A stretch of DNA of 14,474 nt from Alphaproteobacteria bacterium. Its GTDB lineage: Bacteria > Pseudomonadota > Alphaproteobacteria > Rhizobiales > Xanthobacteraceae. The stretch's first letter is position 1, and each line of letters begins with the position of its first letter. Made by a program: the position numbers and the translations under genes. The stretch is from positions 1,472-15,945 of the forward strand of contig VAZU01000151.1 in assembly GCA_005884745.1 (NCBI GenBank), in the 5' to 3' direction. Below the pieces are notes generated by a model. It saw only the letters and a program-made list of their open reading frames with translations, was not told the origin of the DNA and did no database searches. This document shows positions 1 to 7,156 of this stretch, in pieces.

Positions 1-5
1 TACAT
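1..5 (-). CDS. nuoL: NADH-quinone oxidoreductase subunit L, first codons only
   Basis: Only an ATG (bases 5-3) and the first two bases of the next codon (TA, so Tyr if coding) lie inside the window. It starts 7 bp after the nuoK stop, with a purine-rich AGGGC stretch just upstream. nuoL is the expected next gene in every alphaproteobacterial nuo operon, and many rhizobial NuoL proteins begin Met-Tyr. The call rests on position and these two codons, so the product is inference. NuoL would be the distal antiporter-like membrane subunit of complex I. Confidence 0.55.
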
Positions 6-12
6 CGCGCCC

Positions 13-321
13 TCAGCCCTTCATCAGACTGACGTCTTCGACCGCGATCGAGCCGCGGTTGCGGTAATAGGCGACGAGAATGGCAAGCCCGATCGCGGCC
101 TCCGCGGCGGCCACCGTGAGCACGATCAGCGCGAACACCTGGCCGACGAGATCGCCGAGATGCGTGGAGAACGCCACCAGGTTGATGTTGACCGCGAGCA
201 GGATCAGCTCGATCGACATCAGGATGATGATGACGTTCTTGCGGTTGAGGAAGATCCCGAGGATGCCCAGCGTGAACAGGATCGCGGCAACCGCGAGATA
301 ATGCCCGAGACCGATCGCCAT
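13..321 (-). CDS. nuoK: NADH-quinone oxidoreductase subunit K (complex I)
   Basis: This is a small membrane subunit of the proton-pumping arm of complex I, 102 aa, the usual length for NuoK. Three hydrophobic helices are visible at roughly residues 3-23, 29-50 and 61-85. Two membrane glutamates known to be needed for proton transfer are present: E38 in the SIELI motif and E74 in AAAEAA. They correspond to the two conserved Glu of E. coli NuoK. The start at 321 was chosen over the in-frame ATG at 387 because the upstream residues are a non-hydrophobic Arg-rich stretch lying in nuoJ, and because AAGGGATC precedes it at ribosome-binding-site distance. It begins 4 bp after the nuoJ stop and is followed by nuoL after 7 bp. 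It appears intact. Confidence 0.97.
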   Translation of the reverse strand: MAIGLGHYLAVAAILFTLGILGIFLNRKNVIIILMSIELILLAVNINLVAFSTHLGDLVGQVFALIVLTVAAAEAAIGLAILVAYYRNRGSIAVEDVSLMKG

Positions 322-325
322 CGCT

Positions 326-940
326 CTAGATCCCTTGTCCCGGCCGCACCTGCCTGAGCTCGATCGCGGTCCGCGGCGTGCGTGCAATCTGATCGGCGGC
401 GTTCTGGCGCCGCACGCCGAGCTTGTGGTGCAGCGTGAGCACGATGGCGCCGATCATGGCGACGAGCAGGATGAGCCCCGCGGCCTGGAAATAGTAGACG
501 TAGCGCGTATAGAGCACGCGTCCGAGCGCCTCGGTATTGCTCACGCTTTCGAGCGGCGGGATCGGCGCCGTGATCGCCCCCGGCACCTGGGTGCCGATCG
601 CCCACACCGCCACCACCAGCAGCAGCTCGACCAGGAAGACGATGCCGATCACGATGCCGATGGGCAGATAGCTGAGGAAACCCTGCCTGAGCTCGGCGAA
701 ATCCACGTCGAGCATCATCACCACGAACAGGAACAGCACGGCGACGGCGCCGACGTAGACCACGATGAGGATCATCGCCAGGAACTCGGCCCCCATCAGC
801 ACGAACAGGCCGGCGGCGCTGACGAAAGCCAGGATCAGGTAGAGCACCGAGTGCACCGGGTTGCGCGCGGCGATGACCATGAAGCCGGAAGCCACGCAGA
901 TGCCGGCGAACAAATAGAAGAACAGGCTGGCGACGACCAT
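326..940 (-). CDS. nuoJ: NADH-quinone oxidoreductase subunit J (complex I)
   Basis: This is a membrane subunit of complex I, 204 aa, normal for alphaproteobacterial NuoJ. The most conserved part of the family is visible at residues 50-78: GAEFLAMILIVVYVGAVAVL followed by FLFVVMMLD. This is the TM3 helix with the π-bulge associated with coupling. Five hydrophobic segments can be seen, with a polar loop between the fourth and fifth (about residues 115-150) and a short charged C-terminal tail rich in Arg/Gln. The start at 940 lies 8 bp after the nuoI stop, and the GAGG of its ribosome-binding site overlaps that TGA stop (TGAGGTCGGCAATG). The open frame extends upstream to 1237 but overlaps nuoI there and has no membrane-protein character. 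It appears intact. Confidence 0.96.
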   Translation of the reverse strand: MVVASLFFYLFAGICVASGFMVIAARNPVHSVLYLILAFVSAAGLFVLMGAEFLAMILIVVYVGAVAVLFLFVVMMLDVDFAELRQGFLSYLPIGIVIGIVFLVELLLVVAVWAIGTQVPGAITAPIPPLESVSNTEALGRVLYTRYVYYFQAAGLILLVAMIGAIVLTLHHKLGVRRQNAADQIARTPRTAIELRQVRPGQGI

Positions 941-948
941 TGCCGACC

Positions 949-1437
949 TCACCGGTAGGGAGCGTCGAGCGCGAGATTCTTGGCGATCTCCCGCTCCCAC
1001 CGATCGCCGTTGGCGAGCAGGCGCTCCTTGTCGTAATAGAGCTCTTCCCGGGTCTCGGTCGAAAACTCGAAATTCGGTCCCTCGACCACGGCATCGACCG
1101 GGCAGGCCTCCTGGCACAGCCCGCAATAGATGCATTTCACCATGTCGATGTCGTAGCGCGTGGCGCGACGCGTGCCGTCGTTGCGGCGCGGACCCGCCTC
1201 GATGGTGATGGCCTGGGCCGGGCAGATCGCCTCGCACAGCTTGCAGGCGATGCAGCGCTCCTCGCCGTTGGGATAGCGCCGCAGCACGTGCTCGCCGCGG
1301 AATCGCGGCGACAGCGGCCCCTTCTCGAAGGGGTAGTTCAGCGTCGCCTTGGGCTTGAAGAAATACCGCAGCGACAGCAGTAGCGCCTCCACGAATTCCT
1401 TCAGGAAGATCGATCGCGCCGCCTGGTCGAGTCTCAT
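949..1437 (-). CDS. nuoI: NADH-quinone oxidoreductase subunit I, 2x[4Fe-4S] ferredoxin-like
   Basis: This is the peripheral-arm subunit that carries clusters N6a and N6b and passes electrons from NuoG towards NuoB. It is 162 aa, typical for Hyphomicrobiales. Two complete CxxCxxCxxxCP motifs are visible: C62, C65, C68, C72 (CIACKLCEAICP) and C102, C105, C108, C112 (CIYCGLCQEACP). The N-terminal amphipathic part ending RYFFKPKATLNYPFEKGPLSPRF is the family signature that rests on the membrane domain. The start at 1437 is preceded by AGAGGATG, and the first four bases form ATGA with the stop of a 23-codon micro-ORF that fills the gap from nuoH. It is intact, with all Fe-S ligands present. Confidence 0.97.
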   Translation of the reverse strand: MRLDQAARSIFLKEFVEALLLSLRYFFKPKATLNYPFEKGPLSPRFRGEHVLRRYPNGEERCIACKLCEAICPAQAITIEAGPRRNDGTRRATRYDIDMVKCIYCGLCQEACPVDAVVEGPNFEFSTETREELYYDKERLLANGDRWEREIAKNLALDAPYR

Positions 1438-1505
1438 CGTTTCATCCTCTGCGGCGCTGCTGGCGCCTGCGTTCGACCCTCGTCCATGCGCGTGCCGGCA
1501 CTCAT
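1434..1505 (-). CDS. Possible 23-aa micro-ORF bridging nuoH and nuoI
   Basis: This 23-codon reading frame (begins MSAGTRMDEGRTQ, ends APQRMKR) fills the 64 bp between nuoH and nuoI. Its ATG overlaps the nuoH stop as ATGA (1505-1502), and its TGA overlaps the nuoI start as ATGA (1437-1434). No clear ribosome-binding site precedes its ATG, so ribosomes would reach it by terminating on nuoH and restarting. The peptide is basic and Ala/Pro/Arg-rich and matches no family I recognise. It may act only as a translational relay, or the overlaps may be chance in a GC-rich gap. Whether it is translated cannot be told from the sequence. Confidence 0.28.
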   Translation of the reverse strand: MSAGTRMDEGRTQAPAAPQRMKR

Positions 1506-2527
1506 CGGGCCGCAAGCGCCGCGAGCTGCAACACCGCCGCGACGATCGCGACCGCGGCAAGCGATATCGGCAGGAAGACCTTCCAGCCGAGCCGCATCAA
1601 CTGGTCGTAGCGATAGCGCGGCGCGAACGCCTTGACCATGGCGAACAGGAAGAACACGGACAGCGCCTTGAGCGAGAACCACACGACCCCCGGAACCCAG
1701 GTGAACGGCGGAATCGGGAACGGCGGCAGCCAGCCGCCCATGAACAGGATCGTGCACATCGCGCACATGGTGGCGATGGCCACGTATTCCCCGAGCATGA
1801 ACATCATGTACGGGCTAGATCCGTATTCGACCATGAAGCCGGCGACGAGCTCGGATTCGGCTTCGACGAGATCGAACGGGGTGCGGTTGGTTTCCGCCAG
1901 CGCCGAGATGAAGAAGATGACGAACATCGGAAACAGCGGCAGCCAGAACCAGTTGAACAGCCCCCAATGCCCGTTCTGCGCCTCGACGATGGCGGTGAGG
2001 TTGAGCGATCCGACGCACAGCAGCACGGTGATCATGACGAAGCCGATGGAGACTTCGTAGGACACCATTTGCGCCGCCGAGCGCAGCGCGGCCAGGAACG
2101 GATATTTCGAGTTGGACGCCCAACCAGCCATGATGATGCCGTAGACGGCGAGCGAGGAGATCGCGAAGATGTACAGGATTCCGACGTTGATGTCGGCGAT
2201 GACCCAGCCGACGTTGACCGGGATCACCGCCCAGGCGGCGAGCGCCAGCACGCAGGTGACGAGCGGCGCCAGCAGGAAAACGCCTTTGTTGGCGCCGGCG
2301 GGGATGATCGGCTCCTTGAGCATGAACTTGAGCAGGTCGGCAAACGATTGCAGCAGACCCCACGGGCCGACCACGTTGGGACCGCGCCGGATCTGCACCG
2401 CGGCCCAGATCTTGCGGTCGGCGTAGAGCACGTAGGCGATGACGATCAGCAGCACGACGAGGAGCAGCACGCTCTCCGCCACGATCACCGCGAAAGGCCA
2501 TGCGTAGGTCCACCAGAACTCGACCAT
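1502..2527 (-). CDS. nuoH: NADH-quinone oxidoreductase subunit H (complex I)
   Basis: This membrane subunit forms the quinone chamber at the junction of the two arms of complex I. It is 341 aa with about eight hydrophobic helices. Family motifs are in order: ADRKIWAAVQIRRGPNVVGP from residue 36, KYPFLAALRSAAQMVSYEV from 141, the charged loop AETNRTPFDLVEAESELVAG at 211-230, and FAPRYRYDQLMRLGWK near the C-terminus. The loop reads NRTPFDLVEAE where I would expect NRPPFDLxEAE in many relatives, which is probably neutral. The start at 2527 follows a strong TAGGAG ribosome-binding site that includes the nuoG stop codon, 9 bp away. It appears intact and ends with ATGA shared with the micro-ORF before nuoI. 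Confidence 0.97.
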   Translation of the reverse strand: MVEFWWTYAWPFAVIVAESVLLLVVLLIVIAYVLYADRKIWAAVQIRRGPNVVGPWGLLQSFADLLKFMLKEPIIPAGANKGVFLLAPLVTCVLALAAWAVIPVNVGWVIADINVGILYIFAISSLAVYGIIMAGWASNSKYPFLAALRSAAQMVSYEVSIGFVMITVLLCVGSLNLTAIVEAQNGHWGLFNWFWLPLFPMFVIFFISALAETNRTPFDLVEAESELVAGFMVEYGSSPYMMFMLGEYVAIATMCAMCTILFMGGWLPPFPIPPFTWVPGVVWFSLKALSVFFLFAMVKAFAPRYRYDQLMRLGWKVFLPISLAAVAIVAAVLQLAALAAR

Positions 2528-2532
2528 TCCGA

Positions 2533-2539
2533 TCTCCTA
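2533..2539 (-). promoter_or_regulatory. Ribosome-binding site of nuoH built on the nuoG stop codon
   Basis: The minus strand reads GAG TAG GAG ATCGGA ATG. The TAG stop of nuoG (2539-2537) is the first half of a TAGGAGA Shine-Dalgarno sequence placed correctly for the nuoH ATG at 2527. A ribosome ending nuoG would therefore already sit on the nuoH initiation site, which favours coupled translation. It fixes the nuoH start. Confidence 0.7.
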
Positions 2540-4618
2540 CTCGGCGGCCGTCGCCGCCGCGTTGCCGCGCGCGAGGGCCGAGCATTCCGCCATCACCGCG
2601 GAAGCGCGCGCGATCGGATTGGTAAGATAGAAATCGACGATCGCGGGCTGGAACGGCATCTTGTCCGGCGTGCCGCCGCGATCGGCGAGCTTGCGGATAT
2701 CGGCGGCATCCGCGGGCACGATCTGATCGATCCGCTGCAGATGCGGATGCGCCTTGAACAAGGCCGTCCGCAAGGCTGCAAGCGAATCGTAGGGCAGCCT
2801 GCGCCCGAGCACGTCCGAGAGCGCGCGCAGGATGGCCCAGTCCTCGCGCGCCTCGCCGGGCGGAAAGGTAGCGCGGGTCGCCATCTGCACCCGCCCTTCG
2901 GTGTTGACGAAGAGGCCGGACTTTTCCGGATAAGCGGCGCCGGGAAGGATCACGTCGGCCCGATGCGCGCCGAGATCTCCGTGGGTACCGATATAGACCA
3001 CGAAAGCGCCGGGGGCGATGTCGATCTCGTCGGCCCCGAGCAGGAATGCGAGTTCCAGCGCTCCCGCCCGCCGCATTTCCTTCATGCCTCGGCCGGGCCC
3101 AGTCGGGACAAAGCCGATGTCGAACGCGCCCACGCGGGCCGCCGCCGTGTGCAGCACGCAGAAGCCGTTCCAATCTTCCTTGACCGCACCGATATCGAGC
3201 GCGAGCCTCGCCGCAAGCGCGGCCACCGCCGCGCCGTCGGGCCGTGCCAGCGCCCCTTGGCCGATGATCATCATCGGCCGTTCCGCCGCTTTCAGCATTT
3301 CCGCGAAGCGATGGCGGCCCGCCCCGACTTCGGCGAGCGTTTCCGGACCGGCGCCGAGATAATCGTACGGATAGGTCAGATCCGCCTGCTCCCCGATCAG
3401 CGCGATCGGGAAATGCCCCATGCGCCAGCGTTTGCGGATGCGCGCGTTGAGCACCGCGGCTTCCTTGCGCGGGTTAGATCCGACGATGACGAGCGCGTCG
3501 GCGCGCTCGATCCCGGCAATCCCGGCGTTGAACAGATAGGTCGCCCTGCCCCAGCGCGGATCGAGCGCGGTACCGTCCTGGCGCGAATCCAAATTGCCGA
3601 CGCCAAGCCGAGTCATCAGGTCTTTGAGCGCGAACATTTCTTCGACGGCCGCAAGGTCGCCGGCAATCGCGCCGATCCGCTCCGCCCGCGTCGCCTTGAG
3701 CTTCGCGGCGATCGCCTGGAACGCTTGCGGCCACGATGCAGGCCGCAGGCGCCCGCCGGAGCGAATGTAGGGCTGATCGAGCCGCTGCACCCTCAATCCG
3801 TCGACGACGTGCCGCGTCTTGTCGGAAATCCATTCCTCGTTCACGTCGTCGTTGAGGCGCGGCAGGATACGCATGACCTCACGGCCGCGAGAATCGATGC
3901 GGATCGCGGACCCGACCGCGTCCATCACGTCGATGGATTCGGTCTTGGTGAGCTCCCAGGGGCGCGCGGCGAACGCATACGGCTTCGAAGTCAGGGCGCC
4001 GACCGGGCAAAGGTCGACCACATTGCCCTGCAACTCCGAGCTCATCGCGTGCTCGAGATAGGTGGTGATCTCCATGTCCTCGCCGCGGCCGATCGCGCCC
4101 AGCTCGGGGACTCCGGCGACCTCGGTGGCGAAGCGGATGCAGCGCGTGCAATGGATGCAGCGCGTCATGATGGTCTTGACGAGCGCGCCGAGGTATTTGT
4201 CTTCGACCGCGCGCTTGTTTTCCTGGTAGCGGCTGGCGTCGACCCCATAGGCCATGGCCTGGTCCTGCAGGTCGCATTCCCCGCCCTGATCGCAGATCGG
4301 GCAATCCAGCGGGTGATTGATCAGCAGGAACTCCATCACGCCTTCGCGCGCCTTCTTGACCATCGGGGTCTTGGTGTTGACCGCCGGCGGCTCGCCCTTG
4401 GGTCCGGGCCGGCAGTCGCGCACCCCCCAGGCGCAGCTTGCGACCGGTTTCGGGGAGCCGACGAGCTCAACCAGGCACATGCGGCAATTGCCGGCGATCG
4501 ACAGCTGCTCGTGGAAGCAGAACCGCGGAATCTCCGCGCCCGCCGCTTCGCACGCCTGCAGCAGCGTGTATTCCGGCGGCACATCGATCTCTTTGCCGTC
4601 GATGTTCAGCTTGGTCAT
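2537..4618 (-). CDS. nuoG: NADH-quinone oxidoreductase subunit G, multi Fe-S subunit
   Basis: This is the largest peripheral subunit of complex I, relaying electrons from NuoF towards NuoI; 693 aa, the usual alphaproteobacterial length. Ligands are all visible: [2Fe-2S] N1b at C34, C45, C48, C62; N5 at H102, C106, C109, C115 (HPLDCPICDQGGEC); N4 at C154, C157, C160, C204. Residues from about 220 onward form the molybdopterin-oxidoreductase-like domain, without the extra N7 cysteine motif seen in E. coli. The C-terminus is Ala-rich and ends in AAE. The start at 4618 is 27 bp after the DUF3291-type gene; AGGATG and GGTGA lie just upstream, and a three-codon ATG-AAC-CGG-TGA sits between them. 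It is intact, unlike its redox partner nuoF. Confidence 0.97.
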   Translation of the reverse strand: MTKLNIDGKEIDVPPEYTLLQACEAAGAEIPRFCFHEQLSIAGNCRMCLVELVGSPKPVASCAWGVRDCRPGPKGEPPAVNTKTPMVKKAREGVMEFLLINHPLDCPICDQGGECDLQDQAMAYGVDASRYQENKRAVEDKYLGALVKTIMTRCIHCTRCIRFATEVAGVPELGAIGRGEDMEITTYLEHAMSSELQGNVVDLCPVGALTSKPYAFAARPWELTKTESIDVMDAVGSAIRIDSRGREVMRILPRLNDDVNEEWISDKTRHVVDGLRVQRLDQPYIRSGGRLRPASWPQAFQAIAAKLKATRAERIGAIAGDLAAVEEMFALKDLMTRLGVGNLDSRQDGTALDPRWGRATYLFNAGIAGIERADALVIVGSNPRKEAAVLNARIRKRWRMGHFPIALIGEQADLTYPYDYLGAGPETLAEVGAGRHRFAEMLKAAERPMMIIGQGALARPDGAAVAALAARLALDIGAVKEDWNGFCVLHTAAARVGAFDIGFVPTGPGRGMKEMRRAGALELAFLLGADEIDIAPGAFVVYIGTHGDLGAHRADVILPGAAYPEKSGLFVNTEGRVQMATRATFPPGEAREDWAILRALSDVLGRRLPYDSLAALRTALFKAHPHLQRIDQIVPADAADIRKLADRGGTPDKMPFQPAIVDFYLTNPIARASAVMAECSALARGNAAATAAE

Positions 4619-4645
4619 GGGGTCACCGGTTCATCCTGCGATCGG

Positions 4646-5122
4646 TCAGGCGCAGCGCGCCGTCTTCCACAGTTGCGCGCCTGCGATGCCGTCCCAGCCG
4701 AACGCATGCTCGCTCGGCCCGTGCACCCGCAGGTGATCGAGCCTTCCGAGAGCTTCCTCGATGGTCGGCCGGTGCCCAGCCGGAACCCACCACATCACGA
4801 GATAGGGGCGGTCCAGGTGCTCGAACCATTCGCTGCGACGACCGTAGAAGCGCGCGTGCACGGTCTGCCACACATATTTTTCCAGTGCCTCGACGCCCTC
4901 CCAGACCGACATGTTCACGGCCATGCGCGGGTCGGCGAACGCCCGGATGTTGGTGGCGTTGCCGGTCTCGTCCTGGAGCCGCCAGACGAATCCCTCGCTG
5001 CGTTCGGCGATGGCGTTGACGCGTGCCAAATTGTCGATGAAATCCGCAAGACGCGGATCGTCGAGCTCGTAGCGCAGGCGGCCGATATTGAGCTGGGCGA
5101 GATGCTGCGTCGGCTGACTCAT
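4646..5122 (-). CDS. DUF3291 domain protein inserted between nuoF and nuoG
   Basis: This is a 158-aa soluble protein. It resembles the DUF3291 family: an N-terminal LAQLNIGRLRYELDDPRLADF, then ERSEGFVWRLQDETGNATNI (about residues 41-60), NMSVWEGVEAL (70-80), and MWWVPAGHRPTIEEA (109-123). The order of short strands and helices, rich in Trp/Phe and His, fits a dimeric alpha/beta-barrel fold like that of antibiotic-biosynthesis monooxygenases, but no enzyme activity is established for this family. There is no signal peptide or membrane segment. It has the strongest ribosome-binding site of the operon (TAGGAGAG). It lies 9 bp after the nuoF stop and 27 bp before nuoG, so it is part of the nuo transcript. 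It is not a complex I subunit that I know of. A role in flavin or quinone chemistry, or in assembly, would be speculation. Confidence 0.85.
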   Translation of the reverse strand: MSQPTQHLAQLNIGRLRYELDDPRLADFIDNLARVNAIAERSEGFVWRLQDETGNATNIRAFADPRMAVNMSVWEGVEALEKYVWQTVHARFYGRRSEWFEHLDRPYLVMWWVPAGHRPTIEEALGRLDHLRVHGPSEHAFGWDGIAGAQLWKTARCA

Positions 5123-5126
5123 CGAG

Positions 5127-5134
5127 CTCTCCTA
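5127..5134 (-). promoter_or_regulatory. Strong ribosome-binding site of the DUF3291-type gene, overlapping the nuoF stop
   Basis: The minus strand reads GAA TAG GAGAG CTCG ATG. The nuoF stop TAG (5134-5132) forms part of TAGGAGAG, a near-perfect Shine-Dalgarno sequence spaced well for the ATG at 5122. The layout mirrors the nuoG-nuoH junction. Because of the frameshift in nuoF, ribosomes translating nuoF from its own start would not terminate here in the natural frame. Confidence 0.65.
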
Positions 5135-6392
5135 TTCCGCCGCGATCGCCACCGGCGCCGGCTGGGGTCGCGCGGCATATTCGTCGATGCGCCGCTCGAT
5201 CTCAGGACGGAAATGCCGGATCAAGCCCTGGATCGGCCACGCCGCCGCGTCGCCGAGCGCGCAAATCGTGTGTCCTTCGACCTGGGTGGTGACTTCGAGC
5301 AGCAGCCCGATCTCGCGCTTGCCGGCACGCCCTTCGGCCATGCGGGTGAGCACGCGCCACATCCAGCCAGTGCCCTCGCGACACGGCGTGCATTGGCCGC
5401 AGCTCTCGTGCTTTCGACTTGTCCATCACGATGACGGCGGCGGTGCCCAGGCCCGATTTGAGGTCCTTGAGCGCGTCGAAATCCATGATCAGGTCCTCGC
5501 ATTGCGAGGCCGGCAGCAACGGCACCGAGGAGCCTCCGGGAATGATCGCGAGCAGATTGTGCCAGCCGCCGCGCACGCCGCCGGCATGGGTCTCGATGAG
5601 CTCGCGGAACGTGATGCCCATCGCCTCTTCGACGTTGCACGGCTTCTCGACGTGGCCCGAGATGCAGAACAGCTCGGTGCCGGTGTTGTTCGGCCGGCCG
5701 ATGGCGGAGAACCAGGCGGCGCCGCGGCGCAGGATGTCCGGGGCGACCGCGATCGATTCCACGTTGTTCACGGTGGTCGGGCAGCCATAGAGGCCGACGT
5801 TGGCCGGGAACGGCGGCTTGAGCCGCGGCATGCCCTTCTTGCCTTCCAGGCTTTCGAGCAGCGCGGTCTCCTCGCCGCAGATGTAGGCGCCGGCGCCGTG
5901 GTGGACGTAGAGGTCGAAATCGAACCCGTGAAGATTGTTCTTGCCGATCAGGTTCGCCGCATAGGCCTGGTCGACGGCGGCCTGCAGGTGCTCGCGCTCG
6001 CGGATGAACTCACCGCGGATATAGATATAGGCGACATGGGCGCCCATCGCGAAGGAGGCGATCAGGCAGCCCTCGATCAGGAGATGCGGGTCGTGGCGGA
6101 GAATCTCGCGGTCCTTGCAGGTGCCGGGCTCGGATTCGTCGGCGTTGACCACCAAATAATGCGGACGGCCATCGGACTGCTTGGGCATGAACGACCATTT
6201 CAGTCCGGTGGGGAATCCGGCTCCGCCGCGCCCGCGCAGGCCCGACGCCTTCATCTCGTTGAGGATCCAATCGCGGCCCTTCTCCAGGATCGCCTTGGTG
6301 CCGTCCCAGGCGCCGCGCGCGCGCGCGCCCTCGAGCCCCCAGTCGTGGAGCCCGTAGAGATTTTTGAAGATGCGGTCCTTGTCTGCGAGCAT
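5132..6392 (-). pseudogene. nuoF: NADH-quinone oxidoreductase subunit F, broken by an internal out-of-frame deletion
   Basis: NuoF binds NADH and FMN and carries cluster N3. The 5' part (start 6392, ATG overlapping the nuoE stop as TGATG) is fully NuoF-like for 326 residues: GRGGAGFPTG (54-63), NADESEPGT (83-91) and GAGAYICGEETALLESLEG (167-185). After VIVMDKS at 5415 the frame is lost. The natural continuation resumes one frame over at 5413 as KHESCGQCTPCREGTGW, giving 93 residues with the N3 cysteines and THTICALGD-like C-terminal motif, and a stop at 5132. About 14 residues that the family has here (pattern TD-x-x-x-AIARxSYFY) are missing, so roughly 41 bp are deleted. In the shifted frame the 5' part runs with unrelated Arg-rich residues to a stop at 5202, so N3 would be lost. 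Restoring the missing residues gives about 433 aa, normal for the family. Both halves otherwise look undamaged, so the loss is recent or an assembly error. Confidence 0.9.
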
Positions 6393-7156
6393 CAGTCGCG
6401 CCTCGGCTCGGTCTGGTCTCCTTCGGGCGGTTTCGGCGCGGGAGCTTCGCGCCGCTCCGCCGGTTCGCCCGGCATCTTGGCGGCGTCATCGTGCAACGCC
6501 GCGCCCGCATGGGTGGCCGTGCCCGGACCGGCCCCGCCGTTCCCGACATATAGCGAAGCATCGGTCAGCGTGGTCGGTCCGCCCACGGGTGCGGAGAATT
6601 GCCGCTCGATCTGCGGGCCCGGCCTCGGGGTCTTGCCGGCCGAAAGATCGTCGAGAATTCCCGCCAGGATATCCGGGGTCAGGTCCTCGTAATTGTCCTC
6701 GTTGATCTGCAGCATGGGCGCATTCACGCAGGCGCCCAGACATTCCACCTCGATCCAGGAGAAGTTGCCGTCGGCGTCGACTTGATACTCTTCCCCGATT
6801 TTTTCCCGCAACACCTGCTTCAAATCCTCGGCGCCGCGCAGCACGCACGGCGTCGTGCCGCAGAGCTGAACGTGATAGCGCCCGACCGGCTCCAGATTGA
6901 ACATCGTGTAGAACGTCGCGACTTCGAGCGCCCGGATATGCGCCATGCCGAGAAAATCCGCCACGTGACGAATGGCGGCCTCGGGCAGCCAGCCGCCGGC
7001 TTGGGCCTGTGCGCGCCACAGCAGGGCGAGGATCGCGGATTCCTGCCGGCCGTGCGGATATTTGCCGAGCTCGACCTTGGCCCATTTCAGATTCTCCGCG
7101 GAAAACGCGAAGCTCTTGGGCTGGATCTCGACCGGGGCGAGGCGACGAGGAGCCAT
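6392..7156 (-). CDS. nuoE: NADH-quinone oxidoreductase subunit E, [2Fe-2S] subunit with long C-terminal tail
   Basis: This is a thioredoxin-like [2Fe-2S] subunit that pairs with NuoF in the NADH-input module. Cluster N1a ligands C99, C104, C139 and C143 are in place (LCGTTPCVLRG and VECLGACVNAP). The conserved core runs from residue 7 (APVEIQPKSFAFSAENL) to about 178. Residues 180-254 form a Pro/Gly/Ala/Glu-rich low-complexity tail ending PPEGDQTEPRRD. With it the protein is 254 aa, about 50 aa longer than the roughly 200 aa I recall for related NuoE. The start at 7156 lies in a TGATG overlap with the stop of a 14-codon micro-ORF. The expected ribosome-binding site is weak and lies in the palindrome CGGGATCCCG, so translation probably depends on coupling. 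Its TGA overlaps the nuoF ATG by one base. Confidence 0.95.
   Translation of the reverse strand: MAPRRLAPVEIQPKSFAFSAENLKWAKVELGKYPHGRQESAILALLWRAQAQAGGWLPEAAIRHVADFLGMAHIRALEVATFYTMFNLEPVGRYHVQLCGTTPCVLRGAEDLKQVLREKIGEEYQVDADGNFSWIEVECLGACVNAPMLQINEDNYEDLTPDILAGILDDLSAGKTPRPGPQIERQFSAPVGGPTTLTDASLYVGNGGAGPGTATHAGAALHDDAAKMPGEPAERREAPAPKPPEGDQTEPRRD

Noticed and set aside
4623..4634. Three-codon ATG-AAC-CGG-TGA between the DUF3291-type gene and nuoG
   Set aside because: It is too short to call. The ATG is more likely part of an AGGATG ribosome-binding sequence for nuoG, so it is mentioned only under nuoG.
5405..5425. Programmed ribosomal frameshifting to restore NuoF
   Set aside because: About 14 conserved residues are missing as well as the frame, and no typical slippery heptamer with downstream structure is seen. 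The same reasoning applies to nuoB at 9364/9365.
1349..5434. A 1361-codon open frame on the plus strand
   Set aside because: It lies opposite nuoF 3' end, the DUF3291-type gene, nuoG, nuoH and nuoI. Its protein is Arg/Asp/His-rich with no family resemblance. Long antisense frames are a known by-product of high-GC codon use.
5187..6692. A 501-codon plus-strand open frame opposite nuoF and nuoE
   Set aside because: It is antisense to genes with clear Fe-S and FMN motifs and has no recognisable domain, so it is a GC-driven shadow frame.
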